64,000 nt of DNA, from assembly GCF_035607535.1 (NCBI RefSeq), contig NZ_JAYDZX010000011.1:1-64000 (forward strand), read 5' to 3'. The position numbers were made by a program, and so were the translations under genes. Shown in pieces: positions 26,508 through 37,300 of this stretch (positions are counted from its first letter, which is position 1; each line of letters starts with the position of its first letter). Source of the stretch: Salinimicrobium sp035607535. Lineage in GTDB: Bacteria; Bacteroidota; Bacteroidia; Flavobacteriales; Flavobacteriaceae. The notes beneath the pieces are model-generated. The model was not told the DNA's origin. It did not search any database and saw nothing but the letters and a program-made list of their open reading frames with translations.

Positions 26508-27596
26508 ATGAGACAACATTTCGTACCAAAAGTTTATCTCAAACATTTTGCAAAAAAAAGTGGAAATGAATATGTTGTTGATGTTTATGATATAAAGAAA
26601 CGAAAATTTTTCAGTGCAAATACAAAAAATATTTGTGCTGAAAAACATTTATACACTCTCTCCGAAAATTCAAAAATTTCCAATGATATTCTATTTATTG
26701 AAAAAGAGTATGCTAATTGGATAGAACCATTATACCTTAAAGCATATGAAATTTTAATTAATAATTATGTTTCGCATATTTCTAAAAGTCAAAAGGAAAC
26801 AATTTTAATTGGAGTTTTTCAATTATATCTTAGAAACCCTAAACATCTAAGAGAAACCCTTATTTATCACACAAATAAAATAAACCAACTTTATAAAATT
26901 CAAAAATCTGAGAATAAAAAAGGATTGACCTATTTAAATGAGGATTTTGGTTTTAGAGAATTTACTCTGGATGAAATTATAGGTAGTGTTCATTCAAAAA
27001 TGAAGAATTTTTTTAAAGAAGAACATTTAGTTGGAACAAGAGCAATTGTAGATTTTCACAGAAATGCAGTGCTTGAAATAAGTAATATTAGAGATGATTC
27101 CGAATTTATTACGAGCGATAATCCATTAATAGCAGAGGATACCTTATCAAACGAAATAAATCCCTTATTAAGATCTAAAGAATTTACTGTTCCTATAAAT
27201 AAAAAGTTTTTACTCCGAATTTTCCACGATAATTCGATGAACTCGGATGTAATTTATCGAAGGAAAATTCCAAATGGCAGTGTGGCGTCTTTAAATCATT
27301 CAATTTTGAGAGATAGTTCGAGATTCCTTATAGGGGATAAAAAAGCTATTGAAGATTTCTTAAAACTCAAAAATGATTTTTTAGATAATACTTCATTAGA
27401 ATTAAAAATGGATGCTTTAAAGCAAATTCTCGATTTAGAATCAGCTTCAAATGGAAATGATAAAGCTATGCAGTTAATTAGACACTTTGTACAGCTCTAT
27501 GAGCAAAAAGGAACTCTGACAAAACAAGAAGAGTATTTCCTATTTAATTCTATAAAGGAATTTGGTAGAAAAGCAAAAAGAGATAAATTATTATAA
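26508..27596 (+). CDS. DUF4238 family protein
   Basis: A 362-residue protein of the DUF4238 family, identified by the N-terminal MRQHFVPKVYLKHFA and by FITSDNPLIAE in the middle. Its role is not established; members are frequent in mobile and defence-rich regions. The gene is much more A/T-rich than its neighbours (many AAA, ATT, TTT codons), as are the next three genes, which suggests arrival by transfer. It lies between the wrecked hsdM and the large NTPase gene. Confidence 0.8.
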   Translation: MRQHFVPKVYLKHFAKKSGNEYVVDVYDIKKRKFFSANTKNICAEKHLYTLSENSKISNDILFIEKEYANWIEPLYLKAYEILINNYVSHISKSQKETILIGVFQLYLRNPKHLRETLIYHTNKINQLYKIQKSENKKGLTYLNEDFGFREFTLDEIIGSVHSKMKNFFKEEHLVGTRAIVDFHRNAVLEISNIRDDSEFITSDNPLIAEDTLSNEINPLLRSKEFTVPINKKFLLRIFHDNSMNSDVIYRRKIPNGSVASLNHSILRDSSRFLIGDKKAIEDFLKLKNDFLDNTSLELKMDALKQILDLESASNGNDKAMQLIRHFVQLYEQKGTLTKQEEYFLFNSIKEFGRKAKRDKLL

Positions 27597-27670
27597 CAGC
27601 AGCTACCACTGCTAAACACAATGCTTAAATTAGTCCCTGATCGAAGCTCCGTGCTCTATTGCTGCGCCTG

Positions 27671-27687
27671 ATTGTCCTGCGGACAAT
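27671..27687. repeat. Palindrome copy 1 (left of the NTPase gene)
   Basis: ATTGTCC, TGC, GGACAAT. The same 17 bases recur at 33736 with related flanks: a GCTCTATT/GCTTTATT block before and CTCGC after. The two copies bracket the NTPase and the 207-residue gene. Confidence 0.75.
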
Positions 27688-27793
27688 CAAAATCAGCTCG
27701 CATTGTTTTGTACGAGACGCTGTGGGTAATGCTGAAAAAATACTTTGATTATCAAATTATAATCGCCTAAAGAGAAAAAAGAACTAATTAAAT

Positions 27794-30700
27794 ATGTCAG
27801 ACAAAGGAAGCGTTTTTCAAAAAGGAGGTGGTGGGACAAACTTTGAGCAACTCGTTCAAACAGCATTTATAACAACGCTTATCATACGTGGTAATGTTCC
27901 TTCTATAGATTCAGGTCAACTTGCAGAGGTTGCTATGCAAATAACTAATAGAGGCTATGAGACTGACGATTTTATGGCTACTGCAAAATCCAAGAAAGGA
28001 GATCATCGCTTATTGGTTCAAGTAAAACACGACATTTCATTTACTGCTGACAATGAAAAATTTAAAGAAGTAATTGGTGCTTTTTGGAAAGACTATAATA
28101 ATACTTCAATTTTTGACAAAACAAGAGATAAACTCATAGTAGTAAAAAATGGTTTAACTAAAGATGAACGAAATCATCTAAAATCACTTTTCAATTGGGC
28201 CACAACCCACGCTACAGAAGCCGATTTTATTTCGGAAGTACAAAGAATAAAGGGAAAAAAGAAACGGCTAGATGTTTTCCGCGAAGTACTAAAAGAAGCA
28301 AACAGAAATATCGCCTTAAGCGATAAAGAGTTATGGGAATTTTTAAAATGTGTTGATATTCTAGAATATGATTTTTCAAACGAAAGTAGTATTGATAAAG
28401 CATATTTTCTTAATCTCATCAAGCTATGCAGAAGTAAAGATTCAACTGCTACAGAAAAAGAAATTTGGGATAGTATTTTTGCTTACGCTGGAACACTTAA
28501 TCCAAATGGTGGGAGCGTTACAGTTGAAAGCATTAAAGACAGAGATTTCTACAATCATTTTGACAATACACAAATAAGTCCATATTTAAAAACTGTTGAG
28601 AAACTTAAATCAGACAGCAGAGAGATTTTACGACCAATAAAAACTTCAATTGGATCTGGCGGAAATCAATTTCAATTACCGAGAACCGAAGCAAAGGAAA
28701 AAATTTTAGAGGCATTAAGCCGTAATCAAATTACGATTGTAACAGGAAAGCCGGGTGTTGGTAAATCCGCGAAAATCAAAGAAATTCTTGAAAAAGATTT
28801 TCAAAATTCAAGCGTGTTCGTTTTCAGAGCTGATCAATTTAATGAATCAACACTTGCAAATGTGTTTTCAAGGCAGGGCGTGAACGAAACGATACAAGAT
28901 ATTTTCTCCTGTATTTCTCTAATCCCTGAAAAAATCATTTTTATTGATAGTTTGGAAAAATTATTAGAAGCAGATCCGGAATGTGCTTTTAGACAATTAA
29001 TAGGATTGCTTACAGAACATCCTGAAATCAAGGTTATTGCTTCATCCCGGAGATATGCGATTGATTTAATTACCTTAAAATTCGGAATTAATAAAAATGA
29101 AATAGACATAATTGACGTTCCAAGTCTCAATGGAGAAGAACTTAAACTTGTAGCTGATAAATTTCCACAGTTAAGCAGTGTTCTGAAAAATGACAAAGTC
29201 AAAAAATTACTTCGAAGCCCAAAATATCTCGATTTTTCAATATTAGCAATTGGTAAAACAGACGAAGATTATGCTACGGTTTCAATAACTGAATTTAAAG
29301 ATAAGTTGTGGAATTCATTGGTTGTAGATTCGACAAATACAAAAAACGGCCTGCCAATTAAAAGAGAAAAAGCGTTTCAAGAAATTGCAGTTAAGAGAGC
29401 AAAAGAGATGAAACTCTTTACTACACCCGATAAATCCGATGCGGAAGCAATTGTTTGTTTAGAAAATGACGAAATAGTATTTCAGGAAAACAACAATAGA
29501 AAGTATGCCCCCACTCACGACATTTTAGAAGATTGGGCTTTAGTAAAATATGTTTCCTCAACCTTCGAAGATTTTCCTGAACCAAAAGATTTGTTTGTTA
29601 ACTTGGGGAATGAACCCGCTATCAGACGAGCATTTCGCCTATGGGTAGAAGATTATCTAATTGACAACAATAGCACTATAAGCGAGCTAATTAAGACGAC
29701 AATTTCTGACTCAACGATTGAAAAATATTGGGCTGATGAATTGCTGATAGCTATTTTTAAATCCGAAAACAGTAATTCGTTTTTCCTAAATTTTGAAAAA
29801 GAACTTCTTGAGAACAATGCTGTTTTCTTCAACAGATGTTTGCATATCATAAAAACTTGCTGCAAAGAAAGCGATCAAAAAGCCAATAATAGCAATTTTC
29901 TTTTACCTATTGGTTCGGGCTGGAAAGAAGCAATATTTTTTATTCAGAAGCACATAGTTCAATTAGACACAATTAAACTATCAATACTGAATTTTCTTAC
30001 GGAATGGTATTACCGATTACTTTTTCAATACCACAAAATTGAAGGTTTAGAATTAGAATCGGCAAAATCTATCGTCCTTTTTTACCTTAAAGAAGTTGAG
30101 GAAGAAAAAGAGTTTTGGCAAGAAGAAAACGCCAGAGATAAAGCTTCAATCTTGATTACAATTTTGTTCGACTTGGCTACAATTTCAAAAGAAGAAATTA
30201 TACAACTTCTTTTTAGAGCATTTGATAATAACGAAAATCGTGATTCTTGGAGATTGAACACTTTTTACGAGAACGTAATTGAAAGTTGTCTTTCAGGTAT
30301 AGGAAATCAACGTTTATTAAAGGAAGTACCCGAATTAATTGTTGAAACAGCTTGGAAAAATTGGAAATACATTCCACCGAAAAAAGAAGACTTTCCTAAT
30401 GGTTTAGGATTTTTAGCAAGCCGTTTACGAGACGAAGAATGTTGGGGCATTAGAGAAAAGCATTCTTTTTTTCCTTCAGGAATCTACAAGACACCATTTT
30501 ACAATTTATTGTGGGTTCACCCAATCATTGGGTTAAAATTCATCATTGATTTTATCAATTATTCAGTTGATTTTTACGTGAACGCTACTTGTGAATACAA
30601 ACACAAAATCTCACAAATAGAAATTGAATTGAAGGATGGGACAGTAGTAAAACAATATGCTGCCTGGGAATTATGGGCAGCTTACAGAGGCTCAAGCGTT

Positions 30701-32869
30701 ACAAATTACGCTTTGGAATCATTGCTGATGAGTTTGGAAAAGTTCTTATTGGAAACAGCAAAACGAAAAACAGATATAAGTAAAAAGAACATACAATTTA
30801 TGTTTGATTATGTTCTTAAAAACAGCAATAATGTTGCCCCATTATCGGTTTTGACAAGCGTTGCAATTGCATATCCTGAAGAAGTTGAAGAAGCAATGTT
30901 ACCACTATTATCTATACCTGAATTTTATGATTGGGATTCAAGCCGGGCACTTCACGAACATTCAGTACTTTCTCCTATGGACAATCGGATTGCATTTGCA
31001 CAAAAGGAGCGGGGGGAATCAAATCAATTAATACATAGAAAACAATACACACGTGGATTAGGAGACTTTATTGTGAATTATCAATTCAATATTAGAAAAC
31101 TCAATCCAGAATTACACAACCTATTTGATAAACTTAAAGAAGATATTAAGGAAGATGATGTAATGTGGAAAAAGCGATTGAATGAAATTGATACAAGAAC
31201 TTGGGAAATTCAACCATATGATCAAAAACTTGGAGGATTTATTGTTCAGCCCAAATACGAACAAGAAGTCGTTGAACATTTGTCTTCATCAAAAGATTAT
31301 TTTGAAAAGCAAAATACCTCAGCTACATATTCAGATATAATTTCAAAAGCTCACAAAAAAGAAGAACCCATTAGTTGTGAAAAATGGATAGAGTGCTATC
31401 AGTATTATTCTGACGATAATAATTTCGATACCTTTTTCAGTAAACCTATAACACTTGCTATTCTCGGATTACGTGAATTTTCAAGTTCTATTGGAGAAGA
31501 ACAGAAAAGTTGGTGTATAGAAACCATTGTAAATTCAATAAGCTCTATTCTTCAAGATACATTTAGCAGAAATTACAATCTTAATAAGAGCATTAATATA
31601 ATGGAAAAGGAATTGGCATTATCATCTTTCCATTTGCTGATGCAAAATGCAAATAATGATGAAGATAAAAATGAAATAATAGCAACAATGATTTATATGC
31701 TATTTGCACCGTTTCACGACCACGAAATTGATAAAATCACTACGTACATTAGAGAGAAGTTTTTTCCACAATTTCCGGATGAGGCAAAAAGAATTTGGCT
31801 TGGGCTTATCAACTATTCCAATTACAAAAAAGCTCATCCACATTTAAACGGTTACCAAGATGAGGAAAAGTTAAAGGAAGCACAGGAAAATGAAGAAAAT
31901 TTTGTTCAACGAATTTCATCTGACAAAAATTTAAAATTAGACCTGGCTGAAATAAATTTAGAAAAAAGCAAAGCATATTTATTGGCAAGAGCTTTGGTAA
32001 TTACCCCTTACGATACAGCTGATAATGATTTTACAGATTTCATAAACCATATATTACCAATCGTTCTTAGTGATTTAATTAAAAAAGAAGATTATTCTTA
32101 TAATAGAAGAAGAGAATCACGCCAATTTCATCACGAATCGATTTTTTTTATTCAACAATATCTTGCCAAATTGTTATTGAACTCAAATTTTAATTTTTCA
32201 AAATCTATTTTAACAACGTTAGTTGATTCATTATCAAACCAAACTAAAAATCAAAAGTTTGGAAGTAATGACTTGCTTGAATTTGTAAACACAACTTTAG
32301 ATTACCTTGTATTAAAGTTATATGACAATGGGAATTTGAAAATAGAACAAAAGAAATACGCAAGACAACAAGCGAACTTTTGGAATCTTTGGGAAACTCT
32401 TTTTGATTTAATTCCTAGCAACGGAAAACATCCGCTAATCAAAAAACTTCTGTTGGACATAAGATATTTACTATGGGATTACCACGGTAATCCGAATGAA
32501 AATAGTTGGAATGTTTTGGTTGGCAAAAAAGATTTCTACAAAAAAATATACCTTGAAAAGGGTCAAAACCATACTTCCTCGGCGATTAACGTGTTTTCAA
32601 CCGTTGGAGAGAAAGAATTTCTACCAGACGGCATAAGTTGGTTAACAAAAATATTTAAAACAAATACTCTTGCTTCACGGGCTTTGACGACAAGTGCGGC
32701 AGAAAGAATGATAAAACGACTTTTTTACAACCATATTTCTAAAATCAAGAAGGACAAAACCTTAATAGATGATTATGTTTGGATTTTGAACCGAATGGTT
32801 GATTTAGGCTCATCCGAAGCATATCTATTCAGGGAGAATGTAATTACATATAAAAACCTTGAAAACTAA
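27794..32869 (+). CDS. Large nuclease-NTPase, Avs/STAND-like defence protein
   Basis: A 1691-residue protein. Residues 1-110 look like a PD-(D/E)xK nuclease of the Cap4/DUF4297 type: GGGGTNFEQLVQTAF at 11-25, Asp58/59, and the QVK core at 76-78. A P-loop NTPase follows with Walker A GKPGVGKS at 318-325, Walker B FIDS at about 383-386 and a sensor stretch KVIASSRR near 415. Then comes a winged-helix-like APTHDILEDWAL segment near 575, and about 1000 residues of helical repeats with no motif I know. That order (nuclease, STAND NTPase, long sensor) is the plan of antiviral Avs proteins, which are triggered by phage proteins. The exact Avs class cannot be assigned. Very A/T-rich. Confidence 0.72.
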   Translation: MSDKGSVFQKGGGGTNFEQLVQTAFITTLIIRGNVPSIDSGQLAEVAMQITNRGYETDDFMATAKSKKGDHRLLVQVKHDISFTADNEKFKEVIGAFWKDYNNTSIFDKTRDKLIVVKNGLTKDERNHLKSLFNWATTHATEADFISEVQRIKGKKKRLDVFREVLKEANRNIALSDKELWEFLKCVDILEYDFSNESSIDKAYFLNLIKLCRSKDSTATEKEIWDSIFAYAGTLNPNGGSVTVESIKDRDFYNHFDNTQISPYLKTVEKLKSDSREILRPIKTSIGSGGNQFQLPRTEAKEKILEALSRNQITIVTGKPGVGKSAKIKEILEKDFQNSSVFVFRADQFNESTLANVFSRQGVNETIQDIFSCISLIPEKIIFIDSLEKLLEADPECAFRQLIGLLTEHPEIKVIASSRRYAIDLITLKFGINKNEIDIIDVPSLNGEELKLVADKFPQLSSVLKNDKVKKLLRSPKYLDFSILAIGKTDEDYATVSITEFKDKLWNSLVVDSTNTKNGLPIKREKAFQEIAVKRAKEMKLFTTPDKSDAEAIVCLENDEIVFQENNNRKYAPTHDILEDWALVKYVSSTFEDFPEPKDLFVNLGNEPAIRRAFRLWVEDYLIDNNSTISELIKTTISDSTIEKYWADELLIAIFKSENSNSFFLNFEKELLENNAVFFNRCLHIIKTCCKESDQKANNSNFLLPIGSGWKEAIFFIQKHIVQLDTIKLSILNFLTEWYYRLLFQYHKIEGLELESAKSIVLFYLKEVEEEKEFWQEENARDKASILITILFDLATISKEEIIQLLFRAFDNNENRDSWRLNTFYENVIESCLSGIGNQRLLKEVPELIVETAWKNWKYIPPKKEDFPNGLGFLASRLRDEECWGIREKHSFFPSGIYKTPFYNLLWVHPIIGLKFIIDFINYSVDFYVNATCEYKHKISQIEIELKDGTVVKQYAAWELWAAYRGSSVTNYALESLLMSLEKFLLETAKRKTDISKKNIQFMFDYVLKNSNNVAPLSVLTSVAIAYPEEVEEAMLPLLSIPEFYDWDSSRALHEHSVLSPMDNRIAFAQKERGESNQLIHRKQYTRGLGDFIVNYQFNIRKLNPELHNLFDKLKEDIKEDDVMWKKRLNEIDTRTWEIQPYDQKLGGFIVQPKYEQEVVEHLSSSKDYFEKQNTSATYSDIISKAHKKEEPISCEKWIECYQYYSDDNNFDTFFSKPITLAILGLREFSSSIGEEQKSWCIETIVNSISSILQDTFSRNYNLNKSINIMEKELALSSFHLLMQNANNDEDKNEIIATMIYMLFAPFHDHEIDKITTYIREKFFPQFPDEAKRIWLGLINYSNYKKAHPHLNGYQDEEKLKEAQENEENFVQRISSDKNLKLDLAEINLEKSKAYLLARALVITPYDTADNDFTDFINHILPIVLSDLIKKEDYSYNRRRESRQFHHESIFFIQQYLAKLLLNSNFNFSKSILTTLVDSLSNQTKNQKFGSNDLLEFVNTTLDYLVLKLYDNGNLKIEQKKYARQQANFWNLWETLFDLIPSNGKHPLIKKLLLDIRYLLWDYHGNPNENSWNVLVGKKDFYKKIYLEKGQNHTSSAINVFSTVGEKEFLPDGISWLTKIFKTNTLASRALTTSAAERMIKRLFYNHISKIKKDKTLIDDYVWILNRMVDLGSSEAYLFRENVITYKNLEN

Positions 32870-32999
32870 AATGCACATACCCTCAAAATCTCCTATAAAC
32901 AATTGTGGAATAATTGATTAACGAAAGTACTAACATAGCTGAAAGGGCAGTAATAAACTGAAAAGTTTAGGTTTGAAAACCAACAGCTCATAGCCGAAA

Positions 33000-33015
33000 C
33001 CATTGTTTACAATGG
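33000..33015. promoter_or_regulatory. Inverted repeat before the 207-residue gene
   Basis: CCATTGT, TT, ACAATGG, a perfect palindrome 21 bases before the ATG at 33037. It may be an operator or an RNA hairpin covering the translation start region. Confidence 0.4.
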
Positions 33016-33036
33016 TGAAGAATAAACCGAAAACAA

Positions 33037-33660
33037 ATGACCAACGAAAGTAACTTTATTGACGAGAATATAAATATTTATATAGACTTTAATTATTTAA
33101 CAGCTAAGCAACTTTCAATAATAATTAATTCCGCAAACGAAATCTACAACGACCTCATCCAGATCGGTGTTTTCGATGATTTTGTGTCATTCTCTCCTGA
33201 AAATCATTATTTTAGTCGCTTTCTTCATATTCCCCTATGTATCCAACAAATCAACACTGGAAATTCAGTTAATACAAAATTTTCTCTTGAGAATAGGCTC
33301 TTCCCTGGATATAGAATTGAGAATGGGGACACTTTAAAAATTTTACTTCCAAAATGGTCTGCAGCTGTAATTATGACTGGCTATATACTTACTTACGGTG
33401 TAGAAAAATATGAACAATTTTTAGAAATAAAAATAAAGGAGTTAGAATTAGAAGAAAAGCAAGATGAAAGAAATGAGAGGAAGAAAAGAGAACTTCAAAA
33501 CCAATCCTTAAAATTATCTGAGTATAGAAATCAGCGTAACAACTCAACTTACATTAATATCCAAACAAATTATTATCAATTTCAATCACAAATTCAACAA
33601 AAGAATATAAACAAAGTTGAAGTGAACGGGATATCAGTCAAACAAGACACTGGAGAATAA
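33037..33660 (+). CDS. Hypothetical protein in the defence cassette
   Basis: A 207-residue protein I do not recognise. The first 110 residues look like a small alpha/beta domain (INIYIDFNYLTAKQLSIII, then NEIYNDLIQIGV), with a hydrophobic stretch WSAAVIMTGYILTYGV at about 111-126 that could be a membrane helix. A strongly charged coiled coil follows (about 132-160: KIKELELEEKQDERNERKKR), then an Asn/Gln-rich tail with YINIQTNYYQFQSQIQQK. It is A/T-rich like the NTPase gene 170 bases upstream and probably travelled with it. A partner or regulator role is only inferred. Confidence 0.55.
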   Translation: MTNESNFIDENINIYIDFNYLTAKQLSIIINSANEIYNDLIQIGVFDDFVSFSPENHYFSRFLHIPLCIQQINTGNSVNTKFSLENRLFPGYRIENGDTLKILLPKWSAAVIMTGYILTYGVEKYEQFLEIKIKELELEEKQDERNERKKRELQNQSLKLSEYRNQRNNSTYINIQTNYYQFQSQIQQKNINKVEVNGISVKQDTGE

Positions 33661-33735
33661 GAACAACTCACAACACTTTAAAAACAATTCTAAAATAAAT
33701 CTTGAATAGAATCTCAGTATATGCTTTATTAGCGC

Positions 33736-33752
33736 ATTGTCCTGCGGACAAT
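33736..33752. repeat. Palindrome copy 2 (right of the 207-residue gene)
   Basis: Second copy of ATTGTCC, TGC, GGACAAT, see 27671. The rest of 33661-33915 is A/T-rich and shows no convincing gene. Confidence 0.75.
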
Positions 33753-33915
33753 CTTGCTCGCCAGCCCGCACTTTTTTTTATACAGGATAAACCTGCAAAT
33801 GGATACCATCCAAAATTTAAATATGAAAACAAAGGAGACATTCCTCTCAAATCAAAAACTAAAACCTTTCAAGGAATATTTATGCAACTGAACTCACAGC
33901 GAAAAATCTATTAAT

Positions 33916-34242
33916 ATGGATCCATCAATTTTAACTGGAATTTTTACTTTATTAGGTGCCATTATTGGAGGCCTAATTACCTTTTTTCTTCAAAAACAGC
34001 GATTCAATCAAGAATTAAAAATTTTACAGGAAAACTACAAAACTGAATTCGTGGCGGAAACGACAATTAAAAAATTTTTGAATGACCCAAGGTTTACAGA
34101 TAGAACTTTCGCAACTATTAAAAAACATTTAGGAGGCTTTGATGATGAAGAGCTAAGAAAGTTAATGGTTAGATCAGGGGCAATCAGAATTTTTAAAGGA
34201 GAAGAGGAATATTGGCGTCTAATAGATGCAAAAGACGCATAA
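33916..34242 (+). CDS. Small membrane-anchored protein
   Basis: A 108-residue protein. Residues about 5-25 form a glycine-rich membrane helix (LTGIFTLLGAIIGGLITFFL) with the N-terminus outside; a basic stretch KQRF and a coiled segment follow. The last 60 residues (TTIKKFLNDPRFTDRTFATIKKHLGGFDDEELRKLMV) resemble a winged-helix or small helical domain. No family is named. It sits inside the former hsdS position, just before the hsdS remnant, and is A/T-rich. Confidence 0.6.
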   Translation: MDPSILTGIFTLLGAIIGGLITFFLQKQRFNQELKILQENYKTEFVAETTIKKFLNDPRFTDRTFATIKKHLGGFDDEELRKLMVRSGAIRIFKGEEEYWRLIDAKDA

Positions 34243-34249
34243 ACGTTAA

Positions 34250-34375
34250 AACACAGGTGCTAACCCAAATTACAACCAAACCCTCACTCAACTCCGCGAC
34301 ACTTTACTTTCAAAACTCATCAGCGGGGAAGTCCGCGTAAAAGACGTGGAAAAAACCTACTCTGAAGTCCTATGA
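34250..34375 (+). pseudogene. hsdS: hsdS, last codons of the specificity subunit
   Basis: The frame running into the hsdR start reads NQTLTQLRDTLLSKLISGEV then RVKDVEKTYSEVL and stops with a TGA inside the ATGA of hsdR. The LRDTLLPKLISGEL ending is the signature of HsdS C-termini, which form the last conserved coiled coil. Everything upstream, both DNA-recognition domains, is missing; an in-frame stop sits at 34247. The genes from 26508 to 34242 take its place. Confidence 0.85.
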
Positions 34376-37300
34376 CACAAATGATCGAGATCACGGTGCA
34401 AAAGGCTGCCATAGAGTGCCTTCAGGAGTTGGGGTACACTTATAAAGAAGACAATTCCCTGCAGCGGGATCTCAAAAAAGTGGTTTTGGAGGAGGATCTT
34501 CTGGAATTTTTAGTGAGCTCTTATCCAGGTGTACCTTGCACCGCCATTAACGAAGCCCTTTCAGCTTTTACGCAGCACGAAGGAATGGATCTCGATCACC
34601 GCAACCGCGATTTTCATCTTAAATTGACCCAGGGAGTTTCCATTACCTGGAAAGATGCTTCGGGTAAGGAACAGGCCCGGCACCTCTACCCTATCAATTA
34701 TAAAGAACCTGAGAAAAATACCTTTGTGTGTGTGCAGATGAAGTAAAGATCATTGGCAAGAACAGCCGGCGCACAGATCTGCTCATCTTCATTAACGGAC
34801 TTCCGCTTATCGTTTTTGAATTCAAGAATATGTTTGATCCCGAGGTGGGCGTGGAAAACGCGCACCGGCAAATTGGGCATTACTTTCAGGATATTCCGCA
34901 GCTGTTTGATTACAATGCCATCACGGTAGTTTCAGATGGGCTGGAGACCCTGCACGGGATGTACAACTCCTCCCTGAAGTGGTTTGCTCCGTGGAAAAGT
35001 CTGCACGGGGATGACCTTCAGCAGCAACAGGAACTTCAGCTGGAAACCTTGCTGAAGGGATTATTTCCGAAGAAAACCTTATTAAACTACCTGCAAAACT
35101 TCATTTTCCACGAAGACCACAACGGTAAAATAATCAAGAAAGGCGCAAAATACCACCAGTACTGGGGCATCAAAAAAGCGGTGGACTCTGCGGTAGAAAA
35201 TATAAAACCCAGTGGTGACGGTCGGCTGGGAGTGATATGGCACACGCAGGGATCGGGCAAAAGCATTTCGATGGCCATCCTTACCGGAATCCTTCGGCAA
35301 ATGCCCGAAATGAAAAACCCCACCATCCTCATCCAGGTAGACCGCAATGACCTGGACCAGCAACTCTATGAGAATTTTGTGCTGTGCAAAGACCTGGTGG
35401 GCCACGTACAACACGCAGATACGACAGATGAGCTGCGGGCCCTGCTGAGCACCGATGGCGGTGGGGTGATCTTTACCACCATTGAGAAATTTCGGTTAAA
35501 AGAACTGGCTTCGGGAAAAGAGCTCTCCCACCCTGTACTTTCTGAACGACACAACCTAATTGTGATGGCAGATGAAGCCCACCGCACCCAGTATGGATTC
35601 CATAGCGGCGGCTTTGCGCAGAACATAAGACGCGCCCTGCCCAATGCCTCCTTTATAGGCTTCACCGGAACTCCCGTAGATGGCAAAGATGCCGATACCC
35701 AACAGGTATTTGGCCCCACCATTCACACTTACGATATCAAACAGGCCGTGGAAGACGGTGCCACGGTGCCCATTTATTACGAGCCAAAAATGGTCCCGCT
35801 CAACATCAAAGCCAAATATGACAAGGAGCTGGATGAAATGGAAGAAGATGAGGACGAGGAGAACAATGCCGTGTGGGCAGCGATAGAAGATGCCGCCGGG
35901 GCTGCAGACCGGGTGGAAAGAGTTGCCAAAGACATCCTCACCCATTTCAAGGCCAGAACCGAAAGCCTGGAAGGCAAAGCGATGATCGTTTGTATGAGCC
36001 GGAAGAACTGCGTAAAAATGTACAATGCCCTCACCGCGCTGGAAGGCTGCCCTGAAATAGCCGTGATAATGACCGGAAACATCAGCAAAGACCCTCCAGC
36101 CTGGAATCCCCACATCCGGACCAAAGATGCGATGGAAGCTATTAAAAAGCGTTTCCGTACGCCTGAGGATCCGCTGCAGATTGTGATCGTTCGCGATATG
36201 TGGCTCACGGGATTTGATGCCCCCTGCGCCCATACGATGTACGTGGACAAGATAATGAAAGGCCATAACCTGATGCAGGCGATTGCAAGGGTGAACAGGG
36301 TTTTCGGCGACAAACCCAACGGACTTGTAGTAGATTTTATAGGCATTTCCGGCTTCCTGGCCGAAGCCACCAAAAAATACACCGCCGGAGGCGGGGAAGG
36401 AAAACCTACTATAGATCTTGAAGCCGCGGTAAAAGTGTGCCTGGAGCAGTTTGAGAAAGTGAAATATATGATAGGTGATTTTGATGCGGAAACCATCAAC
36501 GCAATGTCCTCTATGGACAGGATGAAATGGTCAAACTCTAAAGTGAACAGCCTTCTAAAATCTGATGCCGTGACCGATGCCTTTTTGCTCGAAGAGCGAA
36601 AGCTGGCAGAGCTGGTGGCAATGACAAGTTCAGATCCCCGTGTTTGGGAAATTCAGGAAGAGCTGGCGATCATTCAGAAGATAAGGCAACTTATCAGAAA
36701 GATCAAATTCCCACCCGGTCCGCGTAGGGAAAAGAATGAAAAGATAAAAGACCTGATAAGCAAATCCCTGGAGTCGCAGGAAATTGTAGACCTGGCGAAA
36801 ATGTACAACCTCGACAAGATCGATATTTCCATAGTAGACGATAAGTTTCAGGCCATTGTAAAGGAAAAAGGCGATGAGAACATCAAAGTAGAATTGCTGC
36901 GCAGGATCATCAATGACGAGATAAGAGTCCGAAAGCCCAAGAACATCCGCCGGTTCAGAAAGCTAAAGGAAGAGCTCGAAAAAGTGCTGAGCAACTACCA
37001 CAGGAATTCGCTGGATTCTATCGCGGCCATCAAGCATTTGTTGGATATCGCGAATGAATTTCAGCAGGATGACATCAGGACCAGGCAACTCGGTTTAACC
37101 GAAGACGAACTGGCTTTCTATGACCTCTTGTCTGCCAACGAAAAACTTCTCAACCAATCCGGTCCCATCCAGGATCTGGTGCATAAAGTAGTTGACTCCG
37201 TAAAGAAAAACCTCCAGTTGGACTGGACCAAAAAAGAAGACGCCCGTGCCGCCATTCGTCTGGCAGTGAAAAAAGAATTACGCGGCAAAGTACCATTTTC

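Noticed and set aside
33702..33914. 70-codon frame between the defence genes
   Set aside because: Runs across the palindrome at 33736, no domain, no good start; more likely non-coding.
35556..36499. Long minus-strand frames opposite hsdR
   Set aside because: Shadow frames of the HsdR helicase; no family likeness and no start signal.
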